Assembly (NCBI RefSeq): GCF_039724765.1
Contig: NZ_CP155729.1
Coordinates: 1,807,501 to 1,871,500, forward strand
Direction: 5' to 3'
DNA length: 64,000 nucleotides
Source: Sagittula stellata E-37
GTDB taxonomy: Bacteria; Pseudomonadota; Alphaproteobacteria; Rhodobacterales; Rhodobacteraceae
Shown here one piece after another: positions 35,086 through 44,225 of this stretch. The notes under the pieces were generated by a model that worked only from the letters and a program-made list of their open reading frames with translations, searched no databases and had not been told where the DNA came from. Numbering within the stretch: the first letter of the stretch is position 1; each line of letters opens with the position of its first letter. Both the position numbers and the translations under genes were made by a program.

Positions 35086-36045
35086 TCAGTGGGTGGTCCA
35101 GGCGACACGGAAACGGGCGCCGGTCGGGGACGGGATGTAAACGATACTGCCGCGGTGCGCTGCAAGGATGTTGGCGGCGACGGCGAGGCCCATACCGGTG
35201 CCGCCGCGGTCGCGGCGTGTCGTGAAGAAGGGATCGAAGATGCGCGCGGCGTTGCCTTCGGAAATGCCGGAACCGTTGTCCTGCACGTCGAGCGTGGTTT
35301 TCCCGGCAGCCTGCGTGGCGGTGACGGTGACGCGTGTGGCGCCATGTTCCACGGCGTTGTTGAGCAGTTGGTCGAGGACCACCGCAACGCCTTCGCGGCC
35401 CATGGGCAGTGCAGTGTGGCGCCCGTCGAGGTCGAGCCTCAGGGCCGGATGGGCAGCGGTGAGATCGGGTGCCAGCCGGTCCAGAGTGGTGCTGCCGAGG
35501 TAGCGGACCTCGCGCGCCTGCGCCGCGCGGCGCAGGGCGGCGAGCCGTGTCTCTATCTGCAGGCGCGCGGTGTCGATCCTTGCGAGCAGGCGATGCTCTT
35601 CGTCCGAAAGCGCCGCAGTGTCTTGCATCAGCTCAACGGCCGCGCGGATCGCGGAGACCGGGGTCTTCATCTCGTGCGTCACGTGGTCGGTGTAGGCGCG
35701 GACCGTCGTTTCACGGTCGCGCAACGCCTCTGCCATGGCGATCACGCGTTGGGCGGTGGCGTGGGTTTCGCGAGTGCCGTAGTGCCGGGGGACCTCAGCC
35801 GTGCCTTCCGCCATGGCGTAGGTTTCCAGCGCGCGGATCGGGCGCAGCAGCAGGCGGACGAGCAGCCAGCCCACGACCGCAGTCACCGCCGCGATCAGGG
35901 AGCCGAGCAGCACTGCCGCCTCGCGGTAGCCGATCTCGGGGCCGAGGTAGCGGAAAACCACGAGGCCGCCCAGGGAGAGCGCGAGGGTCCCGGCCAGCGC
36001 GCCGCCCAGCACCAGCCCCAGGGACGGGCGCCAGCGGCGGGTCAT
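35086..36045 (-). CDS. Sensor histidine kinase, CreC/QseC-like
   Basis: 319 aa from ATG 36045, overlapping the regulator stop by ATGA. Two TM segments (about 9-31 and 42-64) with almost no periplasmic loop, then HAMP, HisKA (VTHEMKTPVSAIR), N-box (LLNNAVEHG), DNGSGI and GGTGMGLAVA. The tiny periplasmic part suggests it senses within the membrane or through a partner, possibly the DUF4173-like protein encoded upstream. Confidence 0.9.
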   Translation of the reverse strand: MTRRWRPSLGLVLGGALAGTLALSLGGLVVFRYLGPEIGYREAAVLLGSLIAAVTAVVGWLLVRLLLRPIRALETYAMAEGTAEVPRHYGTRETHATAQRVIAMAEALRDRETTVRAYTDHVTHEMKTPVSAIRAAVELMQDTAALSDEEHRLLARIDTARLQIETRLAALRRAAQAREVRYLGSTTLDRLAPDLTAAHPALRLDLDGRHTALPMGREGVAVVLDQLLNNAVEHGATRVTVTATQAAGKTTLDVQDNGSGISEGNAARIFDPFFTTRRDRGGTGMGLAVAANILAAHRGSIVYIPSPTGARFRVAWTTH

Positions 36046-36728
36046 TCCGGCTCCGCGGTGCAGGGTCCAAGGCGCATGCCCTGCGCATGCACCGTTTCGA
36101 TGGCGTCCGGGATGCCAGCATCTGCCAGCTTCCGGCGCAGGTTGCGCAGGTGGCTGTCCATGGTGCGGTCGGATTGCTGGGCGCCTGCGCCCCAGACCGC
36201 GGCGGCAAGTTCCGCGCGGGTGAAAAGGCGCCCCGGCGCGCCGATCAGCGTGTCGAGCATCTGGAATTCCGTACCGGTCAGCGCCACCGGCTGTCCGGCC
36301 GCGCGACAGAGGCGGGCCTCCCGGTCGAGCGTCAGCGCGCCATGGCCGCGGGTGTCGTCGCGCGCGGGTGTGCCGGACCGCCTGAGGATCGCGGCGACGC
36401 GGGCCACCACTTCGCGCGGGCTGAAGGGTTTGGTGACATAGTCGTCGGCGCCCATCTCCAGACCCACGATGCGGTCGACCTCGTCGTCGCGGGCGGTGAG
36501 AAACAGAACCGGCACGTCGGAGCGGGCACGCAGGCGACGGCAGACCTCGAAGCCGTCCATTTCCGGCAGACCGATATCCAGCACGATCAGGTCCGGTGTC
36601 TCGCGCATGGCGTGGGTGAGGGCCATGGCGCCGTCGGCGGCGCAGATCACGCTGTGCCCGGCGCGTTCGAGCGCAAGGCGCAGGAGGTCGCGCAGGCTGG
36701 GGTCGTCGTCGACAATCAGGATCTTCAT
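36042..36728 (-). CDS. OmpR/PhoB-family response regulator
   Basis: 228 aa. The receiver has VDDDPSLRD, the phosphoacceptor in LIVLDIGLPEMDG and the Lys in YVTKPFS. The C-terminal winged helix has the segments ALTGTEFQMLDTLI and the recognition part SDRTMDSHLRNLRRKL. It overlaps both neighbours by 4 bp, so the three genes form a coupled operon. Confidence 0.93.
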   Translation of the reverse strand: MKILIVDDDPSLRDLLRLALERAGHSVICAADGAMALTHAMRETPDLIVLDIGLPEMDGFEVCRRLRARSDVPVLFLTARDDEVDRIVGLEMGADDYVTKPFSPREVVARVAAILRRSGTPARDDTRGHGALTLDREARLCRAAGQPVALTGTEFQMLDTLIGAPGRLFTRAELAAAVWGAGAQQSDRTMDSHLRNLRRKLADAGIPDAIETVHAQGMRLGPCTAEPE

Positions 36729-38215
36729 CGGGTCTTGGGCTCCGCTTCGACGGGACCATATCCGCCGACGCGCGCCTTGCGGAACCCCCATTCCTGCCAG
36801 TGGGCAATCCGGGGTTCTTCAAGCGTGCAGCCCGACCGGGACAGGACCCCCACCCGGTACGGCCTGTCCGAAATGGCGCGGTTGTAGGCGTTCTGTGCCA
36901 TCGGGCCGAGGCCGCATATGTAGGTGTAGTCGACCTCGCTGTTGGCCGGGGCGCTCAGGTTGGTGGCGGCGATCTTCTCGGCGACGTTCACGAAGCAGGA
37001 GGCGTAGAGCGTGGCAAGTCCCAGCAATGCACCGCGCACCAGGAGCCAGCGGTTGCCGTGGCCACGCATGACCTGCCAGAGGGCGAGGGTCAGCGTCATG
37101 GCGACAAGCGCCATCCAGACCATCGCATGCACGCGCAGGTAGGTCAGCCCGTACACCTCGACATAGAGGTCCAGCCGCAGCATGGCTGCTCCGCAGAGCA
37201 CCACATTCTGCAGCAGCCACAGCAGAAGGAGTGGGCGGACTGCGCGGTGTTCATGGAGGAAGGGGCGCGCGGCGAGACCGAAGGCCCCGGCGAGCAGCGC
37301 CGTCGCCAGAAGCGGGTAGGCGCCGCGATGCGCGTATTCGGCGTAGGTCATCCCCTCTGGCAGCGCTGCGCCCCCCAGCAGGATCGCCGCATCCATCACC
37401 GTCTGCACGGCGATCAGCGCGTTGAAGATCACAAGTGCCCGCAAAACCGCTGTGCGGGTCAGGCCGAGACGCGCACCGGACATGGCAAGTGGTTGCGGCA
37501 GGGTCATTGGGACCGCCAGGCTCCGGTCGAGCAGGGGCCAGACCATCAGGGCAACACCGGCCCAGAAAAGGGCGCGTTGCAGCAGCGGGAAGAGGTCGGG
37601 GCGGGTATCGAGGGCCAGACCCAGCACCGGGTTCGCCCCGACGAGCAGTCCGGCGAAGACCAGCGCGCCCCCCAGCGGAAACGCCCAGTCGGCGGCGAGG
37701 CGCCGCAACACGCCGGTCTCCGGCGCGCGGCGAAGCGTCCGGAAGGCGTGGCTCCAGCGGTCCGGGTTGAAGGGGGCGGTCCATGCGCCGGGCAGCCGCG
37801 CAAACCAGGCGAGGCCGGTGGCCAGCCACGGGTCCTCTGGCCGGACGCGCGCCCAGACGAGACTTGCGGCGAGGCTGGCGATCAGGAAGCCCACGGACAG
37901 GACCTGCACGTATTCGACCACCGGCAGGGTGCCCAGGGCCAGCAGGAGGGCAGGCCGCACCAATCGCGCCGTCGGCATCCTGTCCCAGGTGGCAACGGCA
38001 AAGATCGCCGCGGCAAACAGCGCCAGCGAAATGCCTGGGGTGCGGTGCCAAAACAGCAGGTCCGCCAGCAGCACCAGGAACGCCAGGCCACCGAACCGTA
38101 TCGCGACCCTGCGCGTGCCCGGGGGGCTATCGGTGCGATCGCTTCCGTCGCCGTCCAGCCACCATCCGTCCATCGCCAATACCTGCGGCACGTCGCGTGC
38201 GATCTCCTGTCCCAT
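36725..38215 (-). CDS. DUF4173/DUF4153-like multi-pass membrane protein
   Basis: 496 aa, with GAAGGAG before ATG 38215. About twelve hydrophobic segments span residues 40-420. A soluble tail (LSAPANSEVDYTYICGLG onward) contains CTLEEPRIAHWQEWGF, typical of DUF4173. It is the first gene of an operon with the two-component system, so its product may be the stress sensor partner or target. The function is unknown. Confidence 0.82.
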   Translation of the reverse strand: MGQEIARDVPQVLAMDGWWLDGDGSDRTDSPPGTRRVAIRFGGLAFLVLLADLLFWHRTPGISLALFAAAIFAVATWDRMPTARLVRPALLLALGTLPVVEYVQVLSVGFLIASLAASLVWARVRPEDPWLATGLAWFARLPGAWTAPFNPDRWSHAFRTLRRAPETGVLRRLAADWAFPLGGALVFAGLLVGANPVLGLALDTRPDLFPLLQRALFWAGVALMVWPLLDRSLAVPMTLPQPLAMSGARLGLTRTAVLRALVIFNALIAVQTVMDAAILLGGAALPEGMTYAEYAHRGAYPLLATALLAGAFGLAARPFLHEHRAVRPLLLLWLLQNVVLCGAAMLRLDLYVEVYGLTYLRVHAMVWMALVAMTLTLALWQVMRGHGNRWLLVRGALLGLATLYASCFVNVAEKIAATNLSAPANSEVDYTYICGLGPMAQNAYNRAISDRPYRVGVLSRSGCTLEEPRIAHWQEWGFRKARVGGYGPVEAEPKTR

Positions 38216-38307
38216 CGGGGGTCTCCTTCTTTGAGCCTTTGGCGCAGACTGGCATGTCGCGCGTGCAAGGGCGTGTCAGGAGATGTGCAGGGGTCGTGCA
38301 GGCGGGG

Positions 38308-39861
38308 CTAACGGAACCAGTGGTCCCAGCCGCCCAGGTAATAATCGACCAACCGGTGGGTCTGTAGGGTGTTCGGCTCCACCTCCACCCGGTCGGTGTC
38401 GGCGGCGAAGACCTGCGCGCCCTGCCAGACCTCGGGCGTAAGGAATTTGAGGCCGTCGGGCAGGTCGAGAGGGCGATCCCGCCGCGCGAGCGGTTCGACC
38501 ATGACGAAGCCCCATTCGCCGAAGCTGGGCACATAGGCGTGGTAGGGCAGGATGGTCAGGTCGGTGTCCGGGGCGGCGGGGTTACGGACCTCTTCCCAGG
38601 TCCTGACCACGGACCAGAAGGCCTCTCTCGCGTAGACGGGCGATCCGGCCTGAGTGACCAGCACGCCGGTGGTCGAGACGCGCTCCATCAGGAGGCTGTA
38701 GAACTCCCGGCTGTAGAGCTTTGACAGCGCGATGTTCTTCGGGTCCGGCAGGTCGAGCACCACGACGTCGAAAACCGCGTCCGTGTCTTCGGCAAAGCGC
38801 CATGCGTCGGCGTTGACCACATGCACGCGCGGGTCACGCAGGGCGCCGCCGTTCAGCGCGGCCAGTTCGTCGGTGTCGCGAAACAGTTCGGTCATGCGCG
38901 GGTCGAGATCCACGAGCGTGACGCTTTCGACGCCGTCGTGGCGCAGAACCTCGCGCGTTGCCATGCCATCGCCGCCGCCAAGGATCAGAACGTTGTTGAC
39001 CCGCTCGGCCCGGGCCATGGCGGGATGGATCAGGCTTTCGTGGTAGCGGTACTCGTCGAGGCTGTCGAACTGGATGGAGTGGTCGAGGTACAGCCGCACC
39101 CGGTCGCGGAACCGCGTGACCGAGATCTGCTGGTAAGGCGTCGTCTCGGATATGATGACGTCATCCTCGAACAGCGCGGCATCGGCGACGGACACCAGCC
39201 GCTCCGACTGGATCAGCGCGACGACCGACGCCAGAAGCGCCACGCCGCAGCCGATCCATTGTGCGCGGCTGGCGAGATCCCGGAAGATCACCAGCGACAG
39301 TGCAGCTACGGCCAAGTTCAGCGTGCCGAAGGCGAGAGAGGCCGACATCAGCCCGAGGTTGGGGATCACGAAGAGCGGAAAGGCGAGGGAGGCCGCCAGT
39401 GCGCCCACGTAATCGGCGGAAAGCACGTTCTCGAACCGGAAGGAGGTCGCGCCGATCGATTCCAGTACGCGGGCGATCAACGGGATTTCCATGCCGGACA
39501 GAACGCCGATGGCGATCAGGGCACCGTAAAGCGCCAGCCCCACCTCGCCGGTGGCGGCGTAGGTGAAGAACAGCAGCGGCGCGAGGAAACCACCGATCAC
39601 CCCGAGTGCGATCTGCGCCCAGATGAATCCGTGCGCGGCCTCTCCGACAAAACGGGATACCCAGGCGCCCAGTCCCATGGCGCTGAGGAAGACGCCGATG
39701 ACAAAGCTGAACTGGCGGATCGAGTCGCCCAGAAGGTAACTCGACACCGTGCCCGCGATCAGTTCGTAGATCAGGCCCGCGACCGCGACGAGGAATGTGG
39801 CCAGAAGCAGCCAGACCTCTTTCAGCCGCCGGTCGTCCGGGGCGGCGACGGGCGCGTTCAA
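38308..39861 (-). CDS. Membrane-bound polyamine aminopropyltransferase (spermidine-synthase-like)
   Basis: About 517 aa. The TTG start at 39861 overlaps the DUF350 stop (TTGA); no ATG fits. The N-terminal half has about seven TM segments (residues 20-220). The C-terminal half is a spermidine-synthase domain with YQQISVTRF, LILGGGDGMATREVL, VTLVDLDPRM and the catalytic-site stretch VVLDLPDP. The usual DxxDP-type motif thus reads DLPDP, as in membrane SpeE variants. The reaction is probably decarboxylated-SAM-dependent aminopropyl transfer, with the acceptor unknown. No SpeD gene is adjacent. Confidence 0.85.
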   Translation of the reverse strand: MNAPVAAPDDRRLKEVWLLLATFLVAVAGLIYELIAGTVSSYLLGDSIRQFSFVIGVFLSAMGLGAWVSRFVGEAAHGFIWAQIALGVIGGFLAPLLFFTYAATGEVGLALYGALIAIGVLSGMEIPLIARVLESIGATSFRFENVLSADYVGALAASLAFPLFVIPNLGLMSASLAFGTLNLAVAALSLVIFRDLASRAQWIGCGVALLASVVALIQSERLVSVADAALFEDDVIISETTPYQQISVTRFRDRVRLYLDHSIQFDSLDEYRYHESLIHPAMARAERVNNVLILGGGDGMATREVLRHDGVESVTLVDLDPRMTELFRDTDELAALNGGALRDPRVHVVNADAWRFAEDTDAVFDVVVLDLPDPKNIALSKLYSREFYSLLMERVSTTGVLVTQAGSPVYAREAFWSVVRTWEEVRNPAAPDTDLTILPYHAYVPSFGEWGFVMVEPLARRDRPLDLPDGLKFLTPEVWQGAQVFAADTDRVEVEPNTLQTHRLVDYYLGGWDHWFR

Positions 39862-40082
39862 GACAGGATGACTGCCGAGATGATGATCGACAACGCAAGG
39901 AAGACCGATCCGATCAGCACCGCCAGCGCGGTGTTCTGGTCTTCCTCGATCTCCTTGATGACGGAGAAATGGGTGAAGCGGTTGATCGCCCACCAGCAGG
40001 CCCCCATCAGCGCCACGCCGAGAAAGGTGTAGAATATGGTGCTGATGACTTCCGACAGCTGAATGGTGATGACCGGTTCCAT
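39858..40082 (-). CDS. DUF350 (YjfL-like) membrane protein
   Basis: 74 aa from ATG 40082, with GAGGGAG seven bases upstream. Two TM segments (about 14-33 and 48-72) are separated by a short acidic linker (EIEEDQNT). DUF350 proteins accompany spermidine-synthase-like and PspA-type envelope-stress genes in many bacteria. It overlaps the SpeE-like gene by 4 bp. Confidence 0.88.
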   Translation of the reverse strand: MEPVITIQLSEVISTIFYTFLGVALMGACWWAINRFTHFSVIKEIEEDQNTALAVLIGSVFLALSIIISAVILS

Positions 40083-40112
40083 GTGAGACTCCCTCAAATC
40101 CTGTTCTGCGCG

Positions 40113-40274
40113 CTATTTCACCCGGCCGGCAAGGCCGCCGGGCCCGGCAGAGCCCTGCCGGATCGATTTCGAAACATCCGAGCTTGCCCTGCCGTATCCG
40201 TACCACGACACGTAGGTCGTACCCGCGACCGCCGCGAGCGAGACAATGAGAAAGACGATGCGAAAAAGGTTCAT
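40113..40274 (-). CDS. Small membrane protein, 53 aa, in the SpeE/DUF350 operon
   Basis: ATG 40274 lies one base after the stop of the DUF4178 gene, and the stop is at 40113. The N-terminal TM helix (residues about 4-22, FRIVFLIVSLAAVAG) is followed by YVSWYGYGRASSDVSKS and a Gly-rich tail ending GRVK. The gene fills an otherwise empty 180-bp gap between operon members, and its spacing supports translation. I do not recognise the family. It is not an SpeD. It could anchor or regulate the complex. Confidence 0.6.
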   Translation of the reverse strand: MNLFRIVFLIVSLAAVAGTTYVSWYGYGRASSDVSKSIRQGSAGPGGLAGRVK

Positions 40275-40275
40275 G

Positions 40276-41556
40276 TCAATCCTCGTCCGTCCAGTCGGAG
40301 CCCGAGAATCGGACAGAGCGGTGCAGGAACCGGCGGCCCAGCGGGATCACCGCGACAATGCCGAAAAGGATGCCCAACAAGCCCAGCCATCCGGCGGACC
40401 GCACGCCTTCGCGGGCGGAAACGGTAAAGCTCCTGGGTTCCGACCCGGCGATCCAAAGCTCCGTTTCCTTCTCGTTGAAGATGATCTGGTAGGTGCCGGC
40501 CTGGGGCGGGCGGAAGCGCAGGTCTGCGGTACGGTTGCCTTCCGTCCACGTGCCGTCCGCGTCCCGGCCCGAATAGAATTCCATCGCCCGGCCGGATTCG
40601 AAGAGTGTCTCGCCCTCCGGGTCCAGCACCTCCATGCCGACCCAGAGCCAGGCGTTGGAGGGATGGGAGCCGAGGTCGATCTGCACCAGCCGGTCGGTCT
40701 GCGTCACCGGGAATTCGAGGGTCTGGGGCAGGGCGGCAAGCGACACGGCCGTCTCGGCCAGAACCTCGCGGGTGTTCGCGGTCGCGGCGACAAAGACCGA
40801 CAGCACGATGCACACGACCGCAAAAAAGGCGGCGGCTAGCGTCATGAACCGGTCGTTGGCGCCGCCCTTGAAGGGCTTGAGCGGGTGACGCGACAGCGCC
40901 GGCCCGGGCGGGTCCGTCAGTTTGAAGGCGCCCGCCAGCTCTGCCGGGTCCAGCCAGATCGTGCGGTACATTTCCCGCTCCACCCCGCTCTGCGAGAAGT
41001 CCAGCATCGCCTCTTCGGACAGAGCCGTGATCGTCTGCGTCGTGTCGCCGATCTGCGGCGCCCAGGTGAATTCGCCTTCGAGGAAGGTGATGCGGGCGTC
41101 GGATGTCTCGTAATAGCGGAAGCGTTCGCCGTTCAACAGGACCTGAGGACGGTTATCGGCGGATTCGACCCACCGGCTGTCCATCCACGCGGGGTGACTG
41201 ACCTTCCGGACGCGGCGTGAGAAGGTGAAGTTGCCCTCTTCGACGTTCAGCCAGGCATAACCATGTGTTGGCGAGTAAAGCTGGTGCTCGACCCATTTCC
41301 ACGGGCCATCCCGCATGCCGATGGTGCCGACGACGATCCAGTCGACCCCGAACAGGGTGCCTTCCATGCCCAGTCGGAACGGCGTGTCGGGGCGCTGCAG
41401 GTCGTCGAACTTGCGCAGGACCTTGTAGTCTTCCTGCGCGTCCAGCTCTGCCCCGCAGTAGGAGCAGACATGCACCACGACGCGCCCGCCACCCAGCACG
41501 TTGAGCCCTGCACCGCAGGAGGTGCAGTTGATGGAGGTAAGGCCCGCGCGCGTCAC
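40276..41556 (-). CDS. DUF4178 protein with zinc ribbon and TM segments
   Basis: 426 aa. GTG start 41556 overlaps the stop of the preceding gene (GTGA). An N-terminal zinc ribbon (CTSCGAGL, CSYCGAEL) precedes a DUF4178 domain (about 60-200, RLGMEGTLFGVDWIVVG, WVEHQLYSPTHGYAWLNVEEG). A TM helix lies near residue 245, an extracytoplasmic beta-rich domain follows, and a second TM is near the C-terminus. DUF4178 is associated with SpeE/SpeD/DUF350 modules. The function is unknown. Confidence 0.85.
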   Translation of the reverse strand: MTRAGLTSINCTSCGAGLNVLGGGRVVVHVCSYCGAELDAQEDYKVLRKFDDLQRPDTPFRLGMEGTLFGVDWIVVGTIGMRDGPWKWVEHQLYSPTHGYAWLNVEEGNFTFSRRVRKVSHPAWMDSRWVESADNRPQVLLNGERFRYYETSDARITFLEGEFTWAPQIGDTTQTITALSEEAMLDFSQSGVEREMYRTIWLDPAELAGAFKLTDPPGPALSRHPLKPFKGGANDRFMTLAAAFFAVVCIVLSVFVAATANTREVLAETAVSLAALPQTLEFPVTQTDRLVQIDLGSHPSNAWLWVGMEVLDPEGETLFESGRAMEFYSGRDADGTWTEGNRTADLRFRPPQAGTYQIIFNEKETELWIAGSEPRSFTVSAREGVRSAGWLGLLGILFGIVAVIPLGRRFLHRSVRFSGSDWTDED

Positions 41557-42173
41557 GACACCACCTTCAGCGTGCCGGACACTTCGAAGGGATCATGCCA
41601 TTCGCCGGTGAACCACGCGGTGCCGGTGCCGTCGGTTTCGGCAGAGAGCAGCGTGCCCTCGTCGCCCTGCGCGTTGGCATAGCTGAATGTGTCGCCCACC
41701 ACGAGCCGTTCACCGAAAACGCCGCGGATCGCCTCGCATTCCCCGCTGCCCGTTTCCACGACGCGAAAGTGCTCCCGGCGCCACTCGAACGGCATGCCGA
41801 TGCGGCTGTTGGTGCGCAGGGCCGGGCGTTCGTCGTTCTCGTCCACTGGCACCTGAACGACTATGTCGCCCTCGTCGACGGAAATCCAGACGCCGTTGCC
41901 CTTCGGATCTTCGCACCAGTATTCGTCCCACCAGCCGCGTCCGTAGGAAAAACGCGCGTGGCCAAGCACTTCCCAGGCCTTGCGGCCAAGCTTCACGATG
42001 TCGCCGATGGAAAACAGTTGCGGCCCGTCGTGCATTTCGCCGGAGGTTCCGGCGTTCAGCAACTTGTCGGATTGCACGTACAACGTGGTGTCGCAGGACG
42101 GGCAGGTCAGCATGACCGCCGTCTTCACCTTGTCCGGAATCGGATGTCCACAATTCGGGCAATTGAAATCCAT
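41553..42173 (-). CDS. DUF4178 protein with zinc ribbon, soluble
   Basis: 206 aa from ATG 42173. CPNCGHPI and CPSCDTTL form a zinc ribbon. The DUF4178 core has FSIGDIVKLGRKAWEVLGHARFSYGRG and WVSVDEGD-like strands. No membrane helix. It is the first gene of the module and is coupled to the larger paralogue by a 4-bp overlap. Frames extending further upstream have no SD. Confidence 0.85.
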   Translation of the reverse strand: MDFNCPNCGHPIPDKVKTAVMLTCPSCDTTLYVQSDKLLNAGTSGEMHDGPQLFSIGDIVKLGRKAWEVLGHARFSYGRGWWDEYWCEDPKGNGVWISVDEGDIVVQVPVDENDERPALRTNSRIGMPFEWRREHFRVVETGSGECEAIRGVFGERLVVGDTFSYANAQGDEGTLLSAETDGTGTAWFTGEWHDPFEVSGTLKVVS

Positions 42174-42635
42174 GCGCGTGTCTAACCAGACCCGGGCTTT
42201 CAGATCAACGCCCAAGACGCCGTTGCAAGCGGGTAGGGACGCGACCGGGTCGACCCGGCCGGACGACGCGAGACACGGGATTTCCCGCATCGGGGCAAGA
42301 CGAGTACCCGGTCCGGTCGCCGTGCGCGGCATGCGTGATGGTTTAACGTCATCCCGGGCCGCCTTGCATGATGCGATATGAGGCGAAGCTGGAGGGATGG
42401 CTTGCATTGGTTCTCATCGCGGTGGAGAGCTTGGCCGCAGGAGGAGCGACATCCGGACAGGACCGCCGTTGCTTGGACGTCTCGCGTGAAAAGGGGCGCC
42501 GATTTGCGCGCCGGTCACACGAAGGGACGCCAAGGCTGTCCATCGTCCCTGCCGGTACCGGGCGCCTTTCCTGACCGCATGGCCGCGCCCGCCTCGGCCA
42601 TCCCCTGACACAGTTCCTTGCAAGGAGCCTCTCGA
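42174..42635. other. Divergent intergenic region (DUF4178 / iolG)
   Basis: 462 bp between two divergent genes, presumably holding both promoters. I see no conserved gene, repeat or clear operator. AAGGAG at its right end is the iolG ribosome-binding site. Confidence 0.6.
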
Positions 42636-43628
42636 ATGACCCTTCGCTTTGCCATTCTGGGTGCCGGCCGCATCGGGCAGGCCCATGCCCGCGCGATCTC
42701 GGCCACACCCGGCGCCGCCTTTGTCGCATTGTACGAACCGCTGGAAGAGGCGGCGGCCTCCATGGCGCAGCGGTACGGTTGCGACCTGCGCAGCACCGAA
42801 GAGATCGCCGCGTCCGACGACATCGACGCCGTCGCGATCTGCACCCCCACGGACACGCATGCCGACCTGATCGAAACATTCGCCAAGGCGGGCAAGGCGA
42901 TCTTCTGCGAAAAGCCCGTCGATTTGTCGGCAACCCGTGTTCGCGAGGCGCTGAAAACGGTCGAAGAGACCAACGCCACCCTCATGGTCGGTTTCAACCG
43001 CCGCTTCGATCCGGATTTCATGGCGGTGAAAGCGGCAATCGACGCGGGCACCGTAGGTGACGTCGAGATGGTCAACATCATTTCCCGCGATCCGGGGGCG
43101 CCGCCGGTCTCCTATATCAAGGTCTCGGGCGGCATCTTCCGCGACATGACCATCCATGACTTCGACATGGCCCGCTGGCTGCTGGGGGAAGAGCCGGTGA
43201 CCGTCATGGCCCAGGGCTCCAACCTTGTCGATCCGGAGATCGGGGCGGCGGGCGACTGGGACAGCGTCAACGTCATCCTCAAGACCGCAAGCGGCAGGCA
43301 GGCCGTCATCAGCAACTCGCGCCGTGCAACCTACGGTTACGACCAGCGGATCGAGGTGCATGGTTCCAAAGGTATGGCTTCTGCCGCAAACCGCCACGAA
43401 TCCACCGTGGAGGTCGCGGGCGCGGGCGGCTATGCTCGGCCGCCCTTGCTGAACTTCTTCATGGACCGTTACGCCGTGGCCTATGCAAACGAGATCGCCG
43501 CCTTCGTGAAGGCCGTGGTCGAGGGGGCGCCGACCCCGACGACCGGGCAGGATGGCCTGAAGGCACTGGAACTGGCCGACGCGGCCTACGAATCCGCCAA
43601 GACCGGAAAGGCCGTCACCCTCGCCTGA
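42636..43628 (+). CDS. iolG: Inositol 2-dehydrogenase-like oxidoreductase (Gfo/Idh/MocA)
   Basis: 330 aa from ATG 42636, with AAGGAG nine bases upstream. The N-terminal Rossmann motif is ILGAGRIGQAHA. The conserved EKP motif reads CEKPVDLS, followed by GFNRRFDPDF and the catalytic-region segment GGIFRDMTIHDFDMARWLLG, matching myo-inositol dehydrogenases that oxidise inositol to 2-keto-inositol with NAD. It is monocistronic here, with a terminator 60 bp downstream and no other iol genes in the window. Confidence 0.88.
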   Translation: MTLRFAILGAGRIGQAHARAISATPGAAFVALYEPLEEAAASMAQRYGCDLRSTEEIAASDDIDAVAICTPTDTHADLIETFAKAGKAIFCEKPVDLSATRVREALKTVEETNATLMVGFNRRFDPDFMAVKAAIDAGTVGDVEMVNIISRDPGAPPVSYIKVSGGIFRDMTIHDFDMARWLLGEEPVTVMAQGSNLVDPEIGAAGDWDSVNVILKTASGRQAVISNSRRATYGYDQRIEVHGSKGMASAANRHESTVEVAGAGGYARPPLLNFFMDRYAVAYANEIAAFVKAVVEGAPTPTTGQDGLKALELADAAYESAKTGKAVTLA

Positions 43629-43687
43629 ACCGTCGCCTTGCGCGCGCGGCGGTCGTTGACCTTGCGCGCATCGCGTCCAAAGCGTAG

Positions 43688-43719
43688 CCGCTGCGTGGAT
43701 CGTCACGCGGCGGTTTTTT
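43688..43719 (+). terminator. Rho-independent terminator of iolG
   Basis: CCGCTGCGTG (43688-43697) pairs over ten positions with CACGCGGCGG (43704-43713), one T-G wobble, loop GATCGT, followed by six T. Confidence 0.9.
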
Positions 43720-44225
43720 GTTTGATGGATCAACGCACTTGACGCTCCGTGTCACAGTGGTGTCTCGTCGGTTCACGCCTGTGGCCCGGGATCAAAATTT
43801 TGTTTCCTAGTGGAAGATACTGGACAAACGACATCGACTCTGGTCCCATGCAGGAGACGCTTCTGTGTTGCAAGATAGTGCGAGGTCTGCAAGATTTTGC
43901 ACATTGGTCGGGATGTAGGGGAGGACATCATGGCAGTCTCATGTTCATCGCCGGTGCAGGGTAGGGCGGCGCGTTGCAAAACGTTCCGTGCTGTCCTTGT
44001 GCGTGGCGCCGGACGGCACCCTTACGGGGAATGGGACACCGTGCGAAATGGCTGCGGCGCCGGCAACGCATCGCGTGCCGCCGCCGGGGCGCTGACCCGC
44101 AACAACATGCACACACCGACCGATGCCTTGCCGCGGAAGACAGGCGCTGCCTTCGTCCGCCGGCCGGGCGCTCGGAAATAAACGCAGCCCGGAAAAGGGC
44201 TACCGGTCATTCAGGGAGGAACACG
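43720..44225. other. Intergenic region upstream of the TRAP operon
   Basis: About 500 bp with no credible gene. Short ORFs here have no SD or recognisable product. It contains the tandem operator-like pair at 43869-43901. The SD AGGGAGG lies just before dctP. Confidence 0.6.
43869..43901. promoter_or_regulatory. Tandem BoxR-like operator candidates upstream of the TRAP operon
   Basis: TGCAAGATAGTGCG (43869-43882) and TGCAAGATTTTGCA (43888-43901) lie 19 bp apart. Read on the other strand the first is CGCACTATCTTGCA, matching the sites before bclA (TGCACTATATTGCC) and boxC (CGCACTATATTACC). This suggests control of the transporter by BoxR. No binding evidence. Confidence 0.45.

Noticed and set aside
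36725..38215. Assignment of the membrane protein as CreD
   Set aside because: The two-component neighbours are CreBC-like, but the protein has many TM segments and a DUF4173-type tail, not the CreD fold.
40098..40112. Longer DUF350 start at 40097
   Set aside because: The GAGGGAG SD lies inside that extension and supports ATG 40082.
43749..44181. Short plus-strand ORFs before dctP
   Set aside because: No SD, no family features, and they overlap operator-like repeats. The clear SD and signal peptide begin at 44226.
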